NCBI GenBank assembly: GCA_023079485.1
Contig: CM041084.1
Coordinates: forward strand, 100,544,467-100,608,466
DNA from: Archilochus colubris
Taxonomy: Eukaryota > Chordata > Aves > Apodiformes > Trochilidae
Reading direction: 5' to 3'
DNA: 64,000 nt
Part shown: piece after piece, positions 25,264 to 37,350 of the stretch
How positions within the stretch are numbered: the first letter of the stretch is position 1
How the letters are laid out: each line of letters begins with the position of its first letter
Notes under the pieces: model-generated
The model's database searches: none
Told to the model about the DNA's origin: nothing
The model's input: only the letters and a program-made list of their open reading frames with translations
Made by a program: the position numbers and the translations under genes

Positions 25264-25915
25264 ATTTCCACCCCTTCCTGCTCCAGATCCAGCAAAGTGC
25301 CAAAGTGTTTGCCAAAGTAGGAGGCGCCCCTCTCGCCCCCCGCCGGTCAGGGGGGCAGGCGGGGAGGGGGCTGCCGGACTCCCCCACTTGGTGCCCCACG
25401 GACTGTTTTTTCCCTCTCTTCGCTTTTAGAGGCAGGGAAAGCGGGGTGCGAAGCGCCCGGGGGCTGCCTGCTTGCCTTCCTCCGGCTGCACCGCTGCCCT
25501 CGCCCCGGGGGCCGAGCCGCTTCCCCGTGGGGACGCCCCACGCCTTCCGCCCCACTCGCCTCCCCCGGTGCCCGGCGTGGCGGGGGAGGGCGGGGGGGGG
25601 GGGTGTTACTCTTACCCCCGTAGTCCTCTCGCCTGTCTCCGCCGTTAGCCCGGGTTTAGCTCGGCTCCCTGACTGACTCGCGGTCCCCCCCGGCAGGCAG
25701 GCAGGCTAAAGGGAGCGGGGAAAGTCACGCCCAGCCGCCGGCGACGCCGCTCTCCCCCGCTAGAGGGCGAGGCGGGAGCGGGCTGGCGGCGGCCGGGCGC
25801 CGCTGACAGGATTTCGGTGGCGGCCGTCGCCTGCGGAGGCGAAGCTTTCGCTTGGAGTCTCCTGCACGCCTCCCCTCCGCCTCCAGCTCCCTTCGCTGCC
25901 CCAAGAACGGCTTTG
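25264..25915 (-). promoter_or_regulatory. PTPRM: PTPRM 5' leader and presumed core promoter
   Basis: This GC-rich sequence lies directly upstream of the start codon on the minus strand. No CAT occurs on the plus strand between the start codon and about 26030, so a transcript from here would have no upstream ATG and the PTPRM start would be its first. GC boxes are visible: CCGCCCC at 25547-25553 and GGGCGGGG inside the G-run near 25588. I see no TATA box at a sensible position, which fits a CpG-island promoter with dispersed start sites. The exact start site cannot be read from sequence; the abrupt fall in GC near 25915 is the likely outer limit. Confidence 0.65.
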
Positions 25916-27995
25916 TAACTATAAAACTTAAAAAACCTCAAGAAGTCTCAAAAGTAATTTAATTTACAGTAAATTTAACTTTAAAACGTGTCTCCTAGTA
26001 GATCTGTCACTAAAAAATTCAGAAATGAACATTTAAACCAGTCCTTGTGCCAGCAATGACTTCTCTCTAGGTTCACAGGAAAGGGTATCTCTGGTCAGTT
26101 AATGTTAATTCTAACACTGTACTGTTTTCAGACACAGTATGTTAACTCTCAACCCCATTTTTATTTTGGGGAGGGGAAAACTCCATGATTGTATCTACAG
26201 TTATCAAGTGTAAGCTTAGTGAAGATGAGCTAGAAAGTCATGAAGTTCTATAGATTAGAGAAGAGCATGTAACAGTGTTTGCTCAAAGTTAGAGTAGGAG
26301 TAAGGCTAATGTGCTTGACCTCCAAAGACACGACCATTCTGCTGTAACTGAAGTAAATCTAAGAAATGGTTAAGCTCTGGAGAATAGCTAAACCAACAAG
26401 AACAATAGAAAACACAAGCCATGCGTGGCTGATCAGGAATTTTTAGCTGTGTTTTGCTGAGTTTTTGTACTGGAGCATGTGTGAAAACTGTCCAGAAACA
26501 CTACAAAAAACAAAGCATCAAGAAAACACTAGACAAAAACCACAGGTTCACTAGTGGTTTGATTCCAAGAATTCCTTCAAGAGAGTTTATTAAAGGCTAA
26601 GCTGTGCTAGAAAGGGAATTTGAAGCCTCTGGAAAAAAAAATCACCTCATTTTTTTCTTACTGGCAAACTTTCTTCTTGAACTAGATCACCTCAAAGAAA
26701 TACCTCATTATAGTTCTGTAAATACACATGCTTCAACTTAGCAACATAGAAAATTACAAAAATCACTTCTGCTGAAAGGAATCAAAGAATGAGACAGTTG
26801 AGTAGTAACACAAGTGTAATAAGGAGGAAAAAAATCTGGAAGTTGTCATAATTGTTTCCTAGATTTTACTGTACATCAATAGGAAATGCACATAACCAAC
26901 CTCCATTGCAAAGTTTTTGTTTTAAATAGAGAATTTGTATATATTTCCCACTGGGGGAAAATTAAACAACGCGATGATAAATTATGAATAATGACACTGT
27001 TTATTACACAAACTCGACTGGCTCTGCTGCTTTCTCCCTGGTAATCATTCTCTTGCAGATTCATTTCCAGTGTTCCAGATCTCTGAGCTACTTCTTACAG
27101 ATACTTTTTTTTAAATTCCAAACTGATAAAGAACTGTATTACTGGTTAAAGAGGTCTGAGGTCCAAATACTTATCATTATGTGGAAACAGAAATATTTGA
27201 CCAAAGTCAAGGAGAAATTCTTAGGATAAGCATAGATGTATGTTTAACAATTACATATATATTGTGTTTATCTACCTAGGTGTTACCTTTCCTTTAAGGA
27301 GTTAATGATATTCACAGTGCTATTCATTCTGTATTGTTGGCACAAGAACAAGTAAATGTATCTCGAATTCCATAAGACATCAAGGCCATTCTGCACAGTC
27401 CGCAGCATGAAGTCACCCTTTCTATAATGACACAAAGCAGGAACACTCTCTTGCTCATGTTACAGCACAAATAGAAAAGCAAAGACTCATATTTAAATAT
27501 TGGAGAAGACCCAATCATCCTGCCTTTTTTTGACCCATGACAATACTGATTAAGTGGCTAAGAATGTGAGCTACAGGGCTGTCACCTGATCTTTTGGATC
27601 AGTAGCAGATAACATCACTCTCACAGCTCAAATCTTTTTTTTTTTTGCACTACAGAGTAGTCAGACAAGAGTGGTTTTTCACTAGCCCCTCCATCTTGTC
27701 CTAAAGCTCAGGCAGACAAAACCTCATGAGTCTCTCAATGACAACACTGTTTAAATATGTTGAAAAAGTAATTTTCTTCATAGGACAGGCACCTTTTCTT
27801 AGTTAAGTACAGCTAATTAGCAAATGTGATATGTGCTTGGTTAGAAGACATACAATTATTCCAATTCTCTGTCTTTATCAGTGCTACTTCTCTGCTACAG
27901 TGACATTACAGAGCTAGTTCTTGGTCAGGAGGATGTCTCAAGAAAAAATAAAATAATCTCTGTAGGCTAGGGGAAAATATGCCAAACTTGAAAGC

Positions 27996-28037
27996 TTTTT
28001 TTTTTCTTTCTTTCTTTTTTTTTCTTTTTTCCTTTTC
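27996..28037 (+). repeat. (CTTT)n polypyrimidine tract
   Basis: T-runs with CTTTCTTTCTTT units followed by TTCC blocks. It lies in the PTPRM 5' flank and is probably length-variable. Confidence 0.85.
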
Positions 28038-28360
28038 CATTTGTTACTGTTTCTTCCTAAATACAGAGCAACATCTGAGTTGTCAGTGTTCAGTGATCTT
28101 TAGGTAGCTTTATCTTCTAACCCAGATTTTGACCAATATGCTTCACCTTTTCACTGCTGATTTTTTGTTAAAACTTCAAAAAGAAAACAGGTGTGCCTAC
28201 CTATGCAACAGGATTTATTTATTGCATTATACTCAAATATATTCTGTTTCATAATGTTTAATGTATCTATATCCATTGATGCTGTAAAGGTTTTATTTTT
28301 ACTGAATAACAATTTCAGTGATCAATACAGTTTCTGAAGTGTTCACTATCTTCTAATGTT

Positions 28361-28424
28361 TATTTGTTGGGTTTTGTTGTTGGGTTTTTTTGTTGTTTTT
28401 TTGTTTGGTTTTGGGGGTGGGTGA
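28361..28424 (+). repeat. T/G-rich low-complexity tract
   Basis: TTGTTGGGTTTTG, TTTTTTTGTTGTTTTTTTG and GGGGGTGGG make up about 60 bases of almost pure T and G. Confidence 0.8.
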
Positions 28425-29549
28425 GGTAATAGTAATGTACTTAAAAGATTACATCCACCCCATACTTTGTCTTTCCCTGCCTCTGAGGAACAACAGAAAA
28501 TTCCTTGGAATCTAAGGACAATCTAAACCAGCCACAAAAGATGCTCTATATGAAATGATCCCTCTTTAGTAGAGGCTCATCGTCTTTCCTGCTTATTGCT
28601 GCTGGGGTTTCCTGGCATTGAAATTGATCCCTGATCATTCATTTGGCTCTGAGATGTGCTAATCACCACTGTGGCTGCTCCCTATCAGATATTGTCATGT
28701 GTTACATGGCTTCCTGGGTTGTTTTTTTTTTTTTGCACTGCTAATGATTTGTGCAAGCAATGATGACTGATCCATCTTGTACCAAGGACACCTCTCATTG
28801 TTCACCTGATTATTCTGAAGTGTGGTGATAAAAACACCAAAGTCCTCTTTGTTTCCAGCTGTTAAAACAAAACATTTTTGATAGTGGGTTTTGTTGTGTT
28901 TAAACCGACTTGAGACTTGAGAGAAAGAAACCACATCCAAGCATTTAAAAGACTAGAGAGAAGCAATTTTTAATTGGAAAATCCTAGAAATAGAATGGAG
29001 AAGAAGGTCTGAAGTATCAAAGGAAAAAAGTGGGGGACCTTTAGGATCTGAATGTCAGCAGGGGAGCAAAGAGCAAAAGATGGCAGTGTACAGAGGTGGT
29101 TATTGCTAGTTTAAGCCCAAGAACATTGTGGTTGTGATCTGCATTGTGAAAGAATATCTATTTCATAATCTCACACTTTGCTGTAATAAGATGGGTAAGA
29201 CAGAGTGTAGCCTAGGCAGGTAGAAGCTTGTACACTTATAAAAAAATTAACTTTATAGGCAATGCTACCTTTTCTGCTGGAAGCAAACTTTTAGATTCCA
29301 TAATCAACATAGACTCACGTGTGATTTGTATGGACAAGGAAGAATATGTATTTCATACCAGGTTGTGTTTGATGTACCTTGATGTCTGCAAGCTAAATCC
29401 TGTCTTGTCTTCTGGCCATCAGCATTTTATGAAAAATCTATACTGTTTAACAATCTACAAAGACTAAAAACCATTGTGGCTTTAAACTCTACTCAAAAAT
29501 ATTTTATCACTGTGCAGCATATGTAAAAATTAATCCTTTTCAAACTTGA

Positions 29550-30045
29550 ATTTTCTGCCCCAGCACAGAAAGGGTCAGCTTCCCCTAATGGATGGGGAAC
29601 CAGAAGCTGAGTGCAATAACACTTCCCAGCAGGCAAGGCCAGGGGTCTGATCCACCAACCCCAGCAAGGTAAGCAGGGTTGGTCCAGAGAGCATGGACAG
29701 ATACAATCAAGACTCCAGATCATCTGACAAGTTCACAGTAATGAGGCAGGTCTGAGATGAGGCCAAGACGATAAGCTAGAGGTCAGGATTAGTGTCATGG
29801 TCAGTGATCACAAAAGTAGGTGCACTGTGATAAGACAAATCCAAAATCAAGCCCCAAAGTCAACCCACAGGGCAATGCCTGGGTCAACAGGGTCTGTGAG
29901 CAGACACATGGAGACCACTGTTCCTCCAGCACAGCTCCAGCAAAATCTGAATGCTCCAGGGTGAGCTGGAATGGGCTACTGAGATGAAAGGGCAGAGGGT
30001 GTGGGTGAAGGCCCCAGGTGGGGCTGATCAGGGTCATTAAGACTT
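29550..30045. repeat. GC-richer block, probably an unclassified interspersed repeat
   Basis: About 500 bases are clearly richer in G and C than the flanks. They hold recurring short motifs such as GAGGTCAGGATT, GGTCAGTGATC, CTGGGTCAACAGGGTC and CCAAAGTCAACCCA. There is no open frame of note. The edges with the AT-rich surroundings are fairly sharp, near 29550 and 30045. I think an old LTR or other interspersed element is most likely, but I cannot name a family, and a regulatory region or noncoding exon is possible. Confidence 0.35.
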
Positions 30046-33000
30046 ATTTCTACACTCAGAGCAATCTCCACCTTTGCATTTTCAAATGTATTACATTCCT
30101 TTTAACATTTTTGTAGATTCTGATACCTTTTAAAGAAAATTGTCTTTGCTATTCTTCTTTTACTGCTTGTTCTTAGCTTCTCCCAAAATGTGTATGCCCT
30201 TACCTGTGCCACTGTAAACATTATCAGGAGGTACAGGTAGGAGATGAGTGCAAAATAGTTCAAATACCTAATATTGTTAAACAAACATCTACTAATGCCA
30301 ACTGAGAGTGTATAACCTTCAGATTTATGTATGGCTGAATAAGACTGGTCAGAAGCAGAAAGGAAAAAGAAACACAGGATTGATCAAATGCAAATACTTG
30401 CAAATATTCATATATTCAGTCTTCAAAGTCTGCACAAATACAGACTGTAATACCATCTTTGTCATTCGTTGCTTTGATCTTGTCACTCATCTGGGTTAAC
30501 ATCCTTTTCTATTAGAAATTTAGGCTTAATTTCATTGTCTTCAAAGTTCTGTACTGTTCTATCTCTCCCTACTCATTTGAACTTGAAGTTGCTGTTCTTT
30601 CTATTCAGTGCTTCTGTAATGAACCATGTCAAGGAATGAGACTAGAAGAATAAAAATTTAGGAGATAAGCACTCTGAAGTAAGCTAAATTCTCAGTCTTC
30701 GAAGACAGAGTAATTGTTCCAAAATAAATTAACATTTATTACATAATAGAAGGAACACACACTGAGTTATACCAGTAGAGCTATAATATTATCATTTTTT
30801 CTGCTAAAAATATTCCAGTCCATCCCTCTCTTTAGATAAACCCTTTTCCAGAGTGGGTTTTTCTGCAGGTTCTTGTCAGATGGATCATTCCCTTTAGTAG
30901 TAATCCCTAGAAATACTTGGCTGAAGTTTGTTTTTCAGATGTCTTCAAATAAGGCAGAGGACTGAAGCAAATAACTGGAATAGTAATACCATCAGTGCTA
31001 ACATTGACTGATCACATCTGTAGAGCCTTTCAGATGGTGTCTCCGATTAGAAGAACATATTTCTGACATCTTAGGTCCATTCCACAAAAAATACACAGAA
31101 GCCAAAGCCCACTGAAAAGCTGTAGTCAATATAAGGTTAGTTTTCTCTCTGCCTGTAGACTTTTCTTGAGTTTGTTCACTCACGGATACTTTTCTTCAAC
31201 AGCTCTGAATTAGCATCGCGTGATAGTAGCTGTGCCTTGGCATATGATTAAGTTTTTCCTAAAGTTCATCTACAGCTAATCAGGAGTTTGCAAAACAGGA
31301 GAAGTAAAATATGCAATCTCTTTGTTTCTCTCTGTTGGTCTTGTGGGTCTTTAAAAATGGTCATTGATGAATTAGAGTTTCTCCTGCCTCTTCAGTACAA
31401 ACTCCTATTTAGCGATGTAGCATTGATGTTGGCAACAATACTTCTACTATTACTTTGATACTTTGATTACTTCCTACTACTACTTTGATGCAATTGTCAT
31501 ATTAAATGGATGAGGTGTTATTAACTCGGATCCTCCTGGAATGTGAAGTTAAGATTTTTTTCTCCAGCAGTTGTAGCTGAATGGAAGGAAAAACCCTTCG
31601 TATTTTCTACTTCTCTTTCAACCAAAAAAAAATTTTTTTTTCCCATGAAGTTTACTTTAACAGCAATTTATACTGTTTCAAAACACCATAATCCCATCTC
31701 ATCAGAGGCAATTCAGAGCAGGCAGGCAGAGTAGTCAGTGATGCAGAATCCATCAAAGAGACAGCATATGAGCATATAGAGACAAGCTAAACCCCTCACA
31801 TTACCTCATGTGCGGACTCTAGGTTTTTATCTTAATGTGTTAAAAAGTTCTGTTGATAAGTAAATTATATGCTATAATGATGACAGCCCTGTATTTCACT
31901 GTTTGTGTTAATGATCTGTAGAATTTATTTCATATTTGTGTGTTTGAAAGTATTAGAATATTTATTTTGAAAAATAGTGAGTCAGGAGAGGTACTACAAA
32001 GTTGAAAAATTCCTATGTAAAATCTACTTCTCTTATTTAGGTTTTTTTTTCTGACTATTTTCTTTTTTTATGGTTTTTTAGAAAGGGGAGGAATATATTT
32101 CTATATCCTTACGATTGGATTCTTGTTGGTGTTCGTTTGTGCAGAATGATGAAGAGGCGTGAAAGTTAAATGTGCTTCATACTATCATTTTTTCCTCTTG
32201 ATTGCTTTCAAACCAACAGCAGATGTCCAGTGAAGGGACACAAATATTTCCCTTTAGCAAATCACTGCACTGAAAATAATGAGAGCTTATTTAAATTGTG
32301 TAGGCCTGAGGAGACATAGGGAGGAGCAAACACAGGAGATAGTAAGAGCAGAAACATATTCAAAGAATGGCTTTATTTGCATGCAGTGAATTTTTTTAGT
32401 AGGCGACATATAATAAAATTAGTAGGAACTCAGCTACCCATTGATTTGTCCAAGACATCAGGAATGATAACTTCAAATTTGTTGTGGCAATGAATGATAT
32501 TGATTCTTCTGCTCCGTGCATTATTGTGCTAAAAAATAAATTCTTTAATAATTGATTTTACACTAACTGTTAAATTATTTTATTAAGTCTAAATTAAGAA
32601 TTATGATGGATACAAATGGATGTGCTAAAACATAATGCTGAAATGAATTCCTCTCAGAAGTTTAAATAACAATTCTGAGGAGACAGGAATGATTGCCAAA
32701 ATAAAAGCGTGATAAATAAAAGTCAGGAAGTCTCTGCAGATGTGGCGAATCACTACAGATTACTTTGCTTTTTAAAATGAGTGCTGATCCTGTTGTTGCT
32801 TATTGTGGATAACTTAGATTAAAGTTAATGGGAATTCTAAGCAGAGGAGAGCTGCAGTGGAGTAGATTTTGGGGTTTTTCCTTTCACCAGTACTAATGGG
32901 AATTACAGGTGTGTTTTGGGAAAAAAACCCAAACATCCAGCCACATACAAAGGATATCAGTATTAGTTACAGCTCTCAAAAAGATGAGTTTCTGTGGCAA

Positions 33001-34997
33001 AGGAGACAATGTTGTTTTCTCTCTTCTCCTATACAGGGATCAGATGAAAACACTGCTGAGGGAAGTTTCCTCATGTTGAGGAGCTGACCAGTCATTGTCT
33101 GAAGGTATAAATTAAGGGTATGTTGTTTCCAGAGAGACAGAATGTTAAATCAGAGCCAATAAATTTTCATCACAGATCCTTCTTTTCATTATAGTACAGA
33201 CAGATAAAAGATATTAAAAGGGTACTACTAAAAATCAAGCCTCAGCATGTTATAAAACACCTAGATTAAAGCTTCTTTAACTTCAGGGCCATACTTCTGC
33301 CAATGTAAAACGTTCAGATGCGAATGATGAATAGACAGAGCTCCTCAGAACGTGATTAACTATTTACAATAATAACCTCTGTGGTGATAAGCATTGCAGC
33401 TATGAGTTAACTTTTCTAGATTAGAATTTCTCTCTTTGGAGCAGCAAGCACTTTGGAATAATCCATATCATAACTGTAAGTAACTGCTTCTGTTTACCTC
33501 TTTTCTATAATCTCTCTTAAATGCCTTCAGAACCAAGGATACATATTTTCTGCAGCAGAGGAACTCTCAAAAGGAGAAATCCAAATATTTTTTCATTTTT
33601 GTGATCACTCCAGTAGAAGAACAAGCCTGTGTCAGATTTGTCTGCCTTTCACCAGTATTATTGTCCCTGGCTGATCAAGTCCTCTTCCCAGTGAAATCAG
33701 TAGCACCAGCTCAGTTCCCTTAGCCTTTAGGCCACATTTCAGGTGACTAAGTTTTGGAATGCGGAATCCCAGAAATTCACTGCTTCTTGTTTTCCATCCT
33801 TCAGCAACATCCATGAGGGCTTGGAGAAATGCCTCACCAAAAGAGTTCTTACTCATTTGTGTCTGATGGGAAGTGAGGTATAGCTAAAGGCATTCCCCTA
33901 ACTAATCTGCCTAAGAGTAGGTCCTCTGCCTGGCACTACTGAGGCTGCTGATGGCTCTGCATAATAATACAGGGACAGGTTGTGTAAAATTTGACCTAAG
34001 GAGGATGTCTGGGGAGACTCAGATCAGCAGAGTGGAAAGTATTCCTGCAGCTGCAGCAGAGTCGATTTGTGGTACCACGGATAATGCTGGGATGATCTGG
34101 AAGCTTCTTGTGTTATTGTCTCACCGGTTTGGGAAATAATAGTTTGAAAATGTTTGTGAAGTTATTTGGCATGAATCGTCTGTACAGTGCATTTGGCCTT
34201 AAAGCTGACCCTGAAGATTCTCTAACAAGATAGCACAGTGGCTGCTGTTAAAGATATAAAAAGGATATAGCTGGTTTTATTCTTGTCTTTTTCTAGTTTC
34301 AGTTTTGAAGTTTGTGTGTTTCATTCTGCTAACAGTCACTAAGTGCACTGGCAAATAATAACTTCCATTTAAAATGAAAGCTAACAGAAATTGGTAGGGA
34401 TTGAAATCATAAAGGTAGATGACTTCTTAAACTAACCTAATTTCCATGGGCATGACAGTATTTTTGTTAATATTAAAACTAGTAATAACACAAGAAAATA
34501 ATGTAAACAATGACACAGTTGTGTAATGCTCATAATGCCTGGAACATAATGAAGTTAGAAGGAAGTCACTCTTTATATGGAAAAAAAAAAAAGAAAGAAC
34601 CAGGAATTACATACAATTCCTCTTGTTATAATTCCTTACTTAATGGTATTTTTACCCAGTTAATTTCTGCAAAACCAATGCTTAAATCTTCAGTCACCCT
34701 AAGTTATATTTTGACCTTTATAAATACTCTTTTGACATAGATGTGCTGCAGCTTGTTTAATCTGTTGCAGCACACAGAGCCACAAGACTTTCTTCACTAA
34801 CAGCAGAACACCAGCTGTATTAGCTGTGTCTGTCTCAGATAAATGTAAGTGAAAATGTCCCCCACATTCACTGAACATTTTAGGTTTTACTGAGAAGCAA
34901 CATTTCTGGGCTCTTCCTGATGCCCTTGAGAACAATTTTTTTTGTTTTTATTAGTTCTTCTCTGTCATTTAGTTTCTGTGAAGAGACTCTAGCAAAA

Positions 34998-35155
34998 ATA
35001 CAAAAGGCAGGGGAAGGAAAGGAGGGGAAGGATGGCAAAGAAACAAAGAGAGGAAAGATGCAGTTAAGAAACAAAAAAGCATGAAACAGAAGCACTAATG
35101 AAGTGGGAAGGCAAGAAGGGGAAGAGACTCAGAATGAAAGAACCTAGAAAATAAC
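34998..35155 (+). repeat. Purine-rich tract
   Basis: The plus strand is strongly biased to A and G (GGGGAAGGAAAGGAGGGGAA and similar) with no fixed unit. Open frames on the opposite strand are Phe/Ser/Pro/Leu-rich as a consequence. Confidence 0.65.
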
Positions 35156-37079
35156 AACAGAGTTGCAACTGGCACAGAAAAATGGAATTTACCAGTGGCT
35201 AACACGAAAGGGATATTTGTAATAAGAATAGTCCTCTTATATTTCAAGTTCCTTTCCGTCCAACCCATTAAAAAAATAATGGAGGAGATTACTGTGCTAG
35301 ACACAAATGAAAGACACAGAAAGTCCTGATTACGTATATATATGCTACTTGATTGCTGATGTAATTTGGTGACATTTATCTTTATGAATTTTCTGAGTTC
35401 TTTAGGTGGGAGAAATCAGAAAGCGTATCAGTGGCATTCTCTTGGCTCTGCTCAGAGTGAAATGAAATGTCAGTGTCATAAAGATGAGCTTTCATGTGTA
35501 GTAGATGTGTAGTATTGGTTTTATGATGAATTACAGTCTATAAAATGCAAACTAATTTACAGACTTTAAGAAATTAATGTTATGGATGTTACTCATACAC
35601 CAATAGAAGACTATGCAGAAAACAGATCCAATATGGAGAGAGTTTTCATGTGTGTTTTAGAGTGCTAGAAACTGTGGGAAAAGGGTGGGGGTTTTCAGAT
35701 GTTGCAATGAAGTGAATTCTAACTTCATCAACTTATGAGGTCTGCTTTGGACCATACACTGAGGGGATTCTCCAGCTTTATGAGTCTCCAACTTTATGTT
35801 ATATCACCCTCAGTAGTTGGCTTGCTTGAAGAAAACATTTAATACTTCTCTGGGAAAAAAAAAAAGTAGTACTGAGAACCACCAATTCTGCCTAAGAACT
35901 TTAGTTGACACAGGACTTCTGATTTACCCTCAAGGACCTGTTCTGGACAGATTTAAGGAGAATGATGGATTAGTGTGAGTGGTGATGTTTTCATAATCAT
36001 CAAATAGCAAGAGGTCACAGTAGGATTCAGCTGTGCAGAGGAGAGTAGAACATTGTTGCATAAGGAGAGCTCAAGGATGAAAGAAGAGACTGATCAGCCT
36101 CAGCTGCTGACCCCCTCAAAAAAGCAGATTTAGAAAATAGATGAGTTTAGAATAGGCAAAAGTGTGCCAAAGCACCTGTAGATATTGAGTCTTGCAAGTT
36201 AATCTCCAAAGTATTTATTTCCTGAATTTGAATTCCAAGTTTTTCTGACACATGCAGTCTGGAGGGTATAAAGTTGATATGCAAACCACTTTGTCACTGT
36301 GCATGACCAGGGGGCTTGAGAATGTGCAGATGCTGCAGTAAGGAAGGCTGAGGGACTATCACTTTTTTCTTTTAGAAAAGGGATGCTAAAACTGCTAGAC
36401 AAGAAATCTAAATTCAAGAATGATAGTTTCGACCTAGAAGCTCAAGAAACTATGAGACTACTCAAAGCAGAGACACTTTGCCTGAAAGCATGTGAAAGTG
36501 AGAAAATAACTCTATTTGCTCCAGTTTAATGGATAATTAGGTTAATTTGCAACTTGATAACTTACCCCATATTCCTGGGTACCTTGCTGCTGTCTATGTA
36601 CTTATGTACAGTTACAGAGAACAAACACATTTATATGGGAATAATTAAAATAGATATGTGTTTACATGATGTGTGCAGACATTCTTGGCAAGATCATTTG
36701 CTCCAAAGATTATATTCCTGCTGGTAACATGAAGGTCTGATTTCATTTAGACAAATCTTTCACTGCTTTTTAATAACAAATGAAAGATTATCTGTATGTG
36801 AGACAACGCTATACATTAAGTATAGGGCTAAGATGTCACACACGCTGAGAGAAAATAGTTGTCAAAGCAAATGAGTATTTGGATGATACAATGATAAGAA
36901 TAATGTAATTAAATTCATTTTCATAACGCTGATTGTATCAGACCATTTTCCACACTGTTCCTGCTAGATATATGCTTTGTTTCCATCCAAATCTACTTAT
37001 TAAGGAACAGTGACTAAGTTTCGCCTAAGAAAATACTGAAGATGAAGTCCTGGTATTGTTGGAATAAGGTTTAATTCAT

Positions 37080-37350
37080 CTGAAGAAGTAGGAACATAGT
37101 GAGAAAGAAAAGAGAGAGAAGCTGATATAAAATGGAAAAGCCCATGAACACAGCTGGGGAAAGAACTAGGGGTTGAGGAGACAAATGATCAAAAGGATTT
37201 GGAAAAAAATTAAAAGAAGGGAAAGTGAAAAAGGCACAAATAAGGATGAAAGGGAAAGAAGGAAAAAGGATAAGAAGGGGAGAGTGAAAAGGAGCCTGTT
37301 ATTGGTAGCCAGAGATAAAAGGGGAGAGGGAGGATAAGGCATAAAATGAG
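37080..37350 (+). repeat. Long purine-rich tract
   Basis: About 270 bases biased to A and G (AGAAAGAAAAGAGAGAGAAG, GGGAAAGAAGGAAAAAGG and AGGGGAGAGGGAGGA among others), interrupted by short mixed segments. This is the strongest strand asymmetry in the 5' flank. No gene is seen in it. Confidence 0.7.

Larger units (their letters stand above)
24290..25915. promoter_or_regulatory. CpG island spanning PTPRM exon 1
   Basis: GC content and CG dinucleotides rise sharply near 24290 and fall abruptly near 25915, against AT-rich flanks. The island covers the presumed promoter, the leader and exon 1, and extends about 900 bases into intron 1. Several long open frames occur here on both strands. They reflect the scarcity of stop codons in GC-rich DNA and have low-complexity Pro/Arg/Gly composition. 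An A-rich stretch at 25010-25060 and a run of 12 G at 25592-25603 interrupt it. Confidence 0.85.
25916..29549. other. Proximal 5' flank of PTPRM, gene-free
   Basis: AT-rich DNA begins immediately outside the CpG island. It holds T-rich low-complexity tracts and no recognisable gene. There is no CpG-rich divergent promoter or second first exon on the plus strand. Distal PTPRM regulatory elements may lie here but cannot be read directly. Confidence 0.55.

Noticed and set aside
24853..25676. Long open frames (up to 154 residues) on both strands around exon 1
   Set aside because: They lie in the CpG island, overlap each other in several frames, and have low-complexity Pro/Arg/Gly/Lys composition. 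Only the first 73 nt of the 25263 frame is supported as coding, because it ends at a strong donor.
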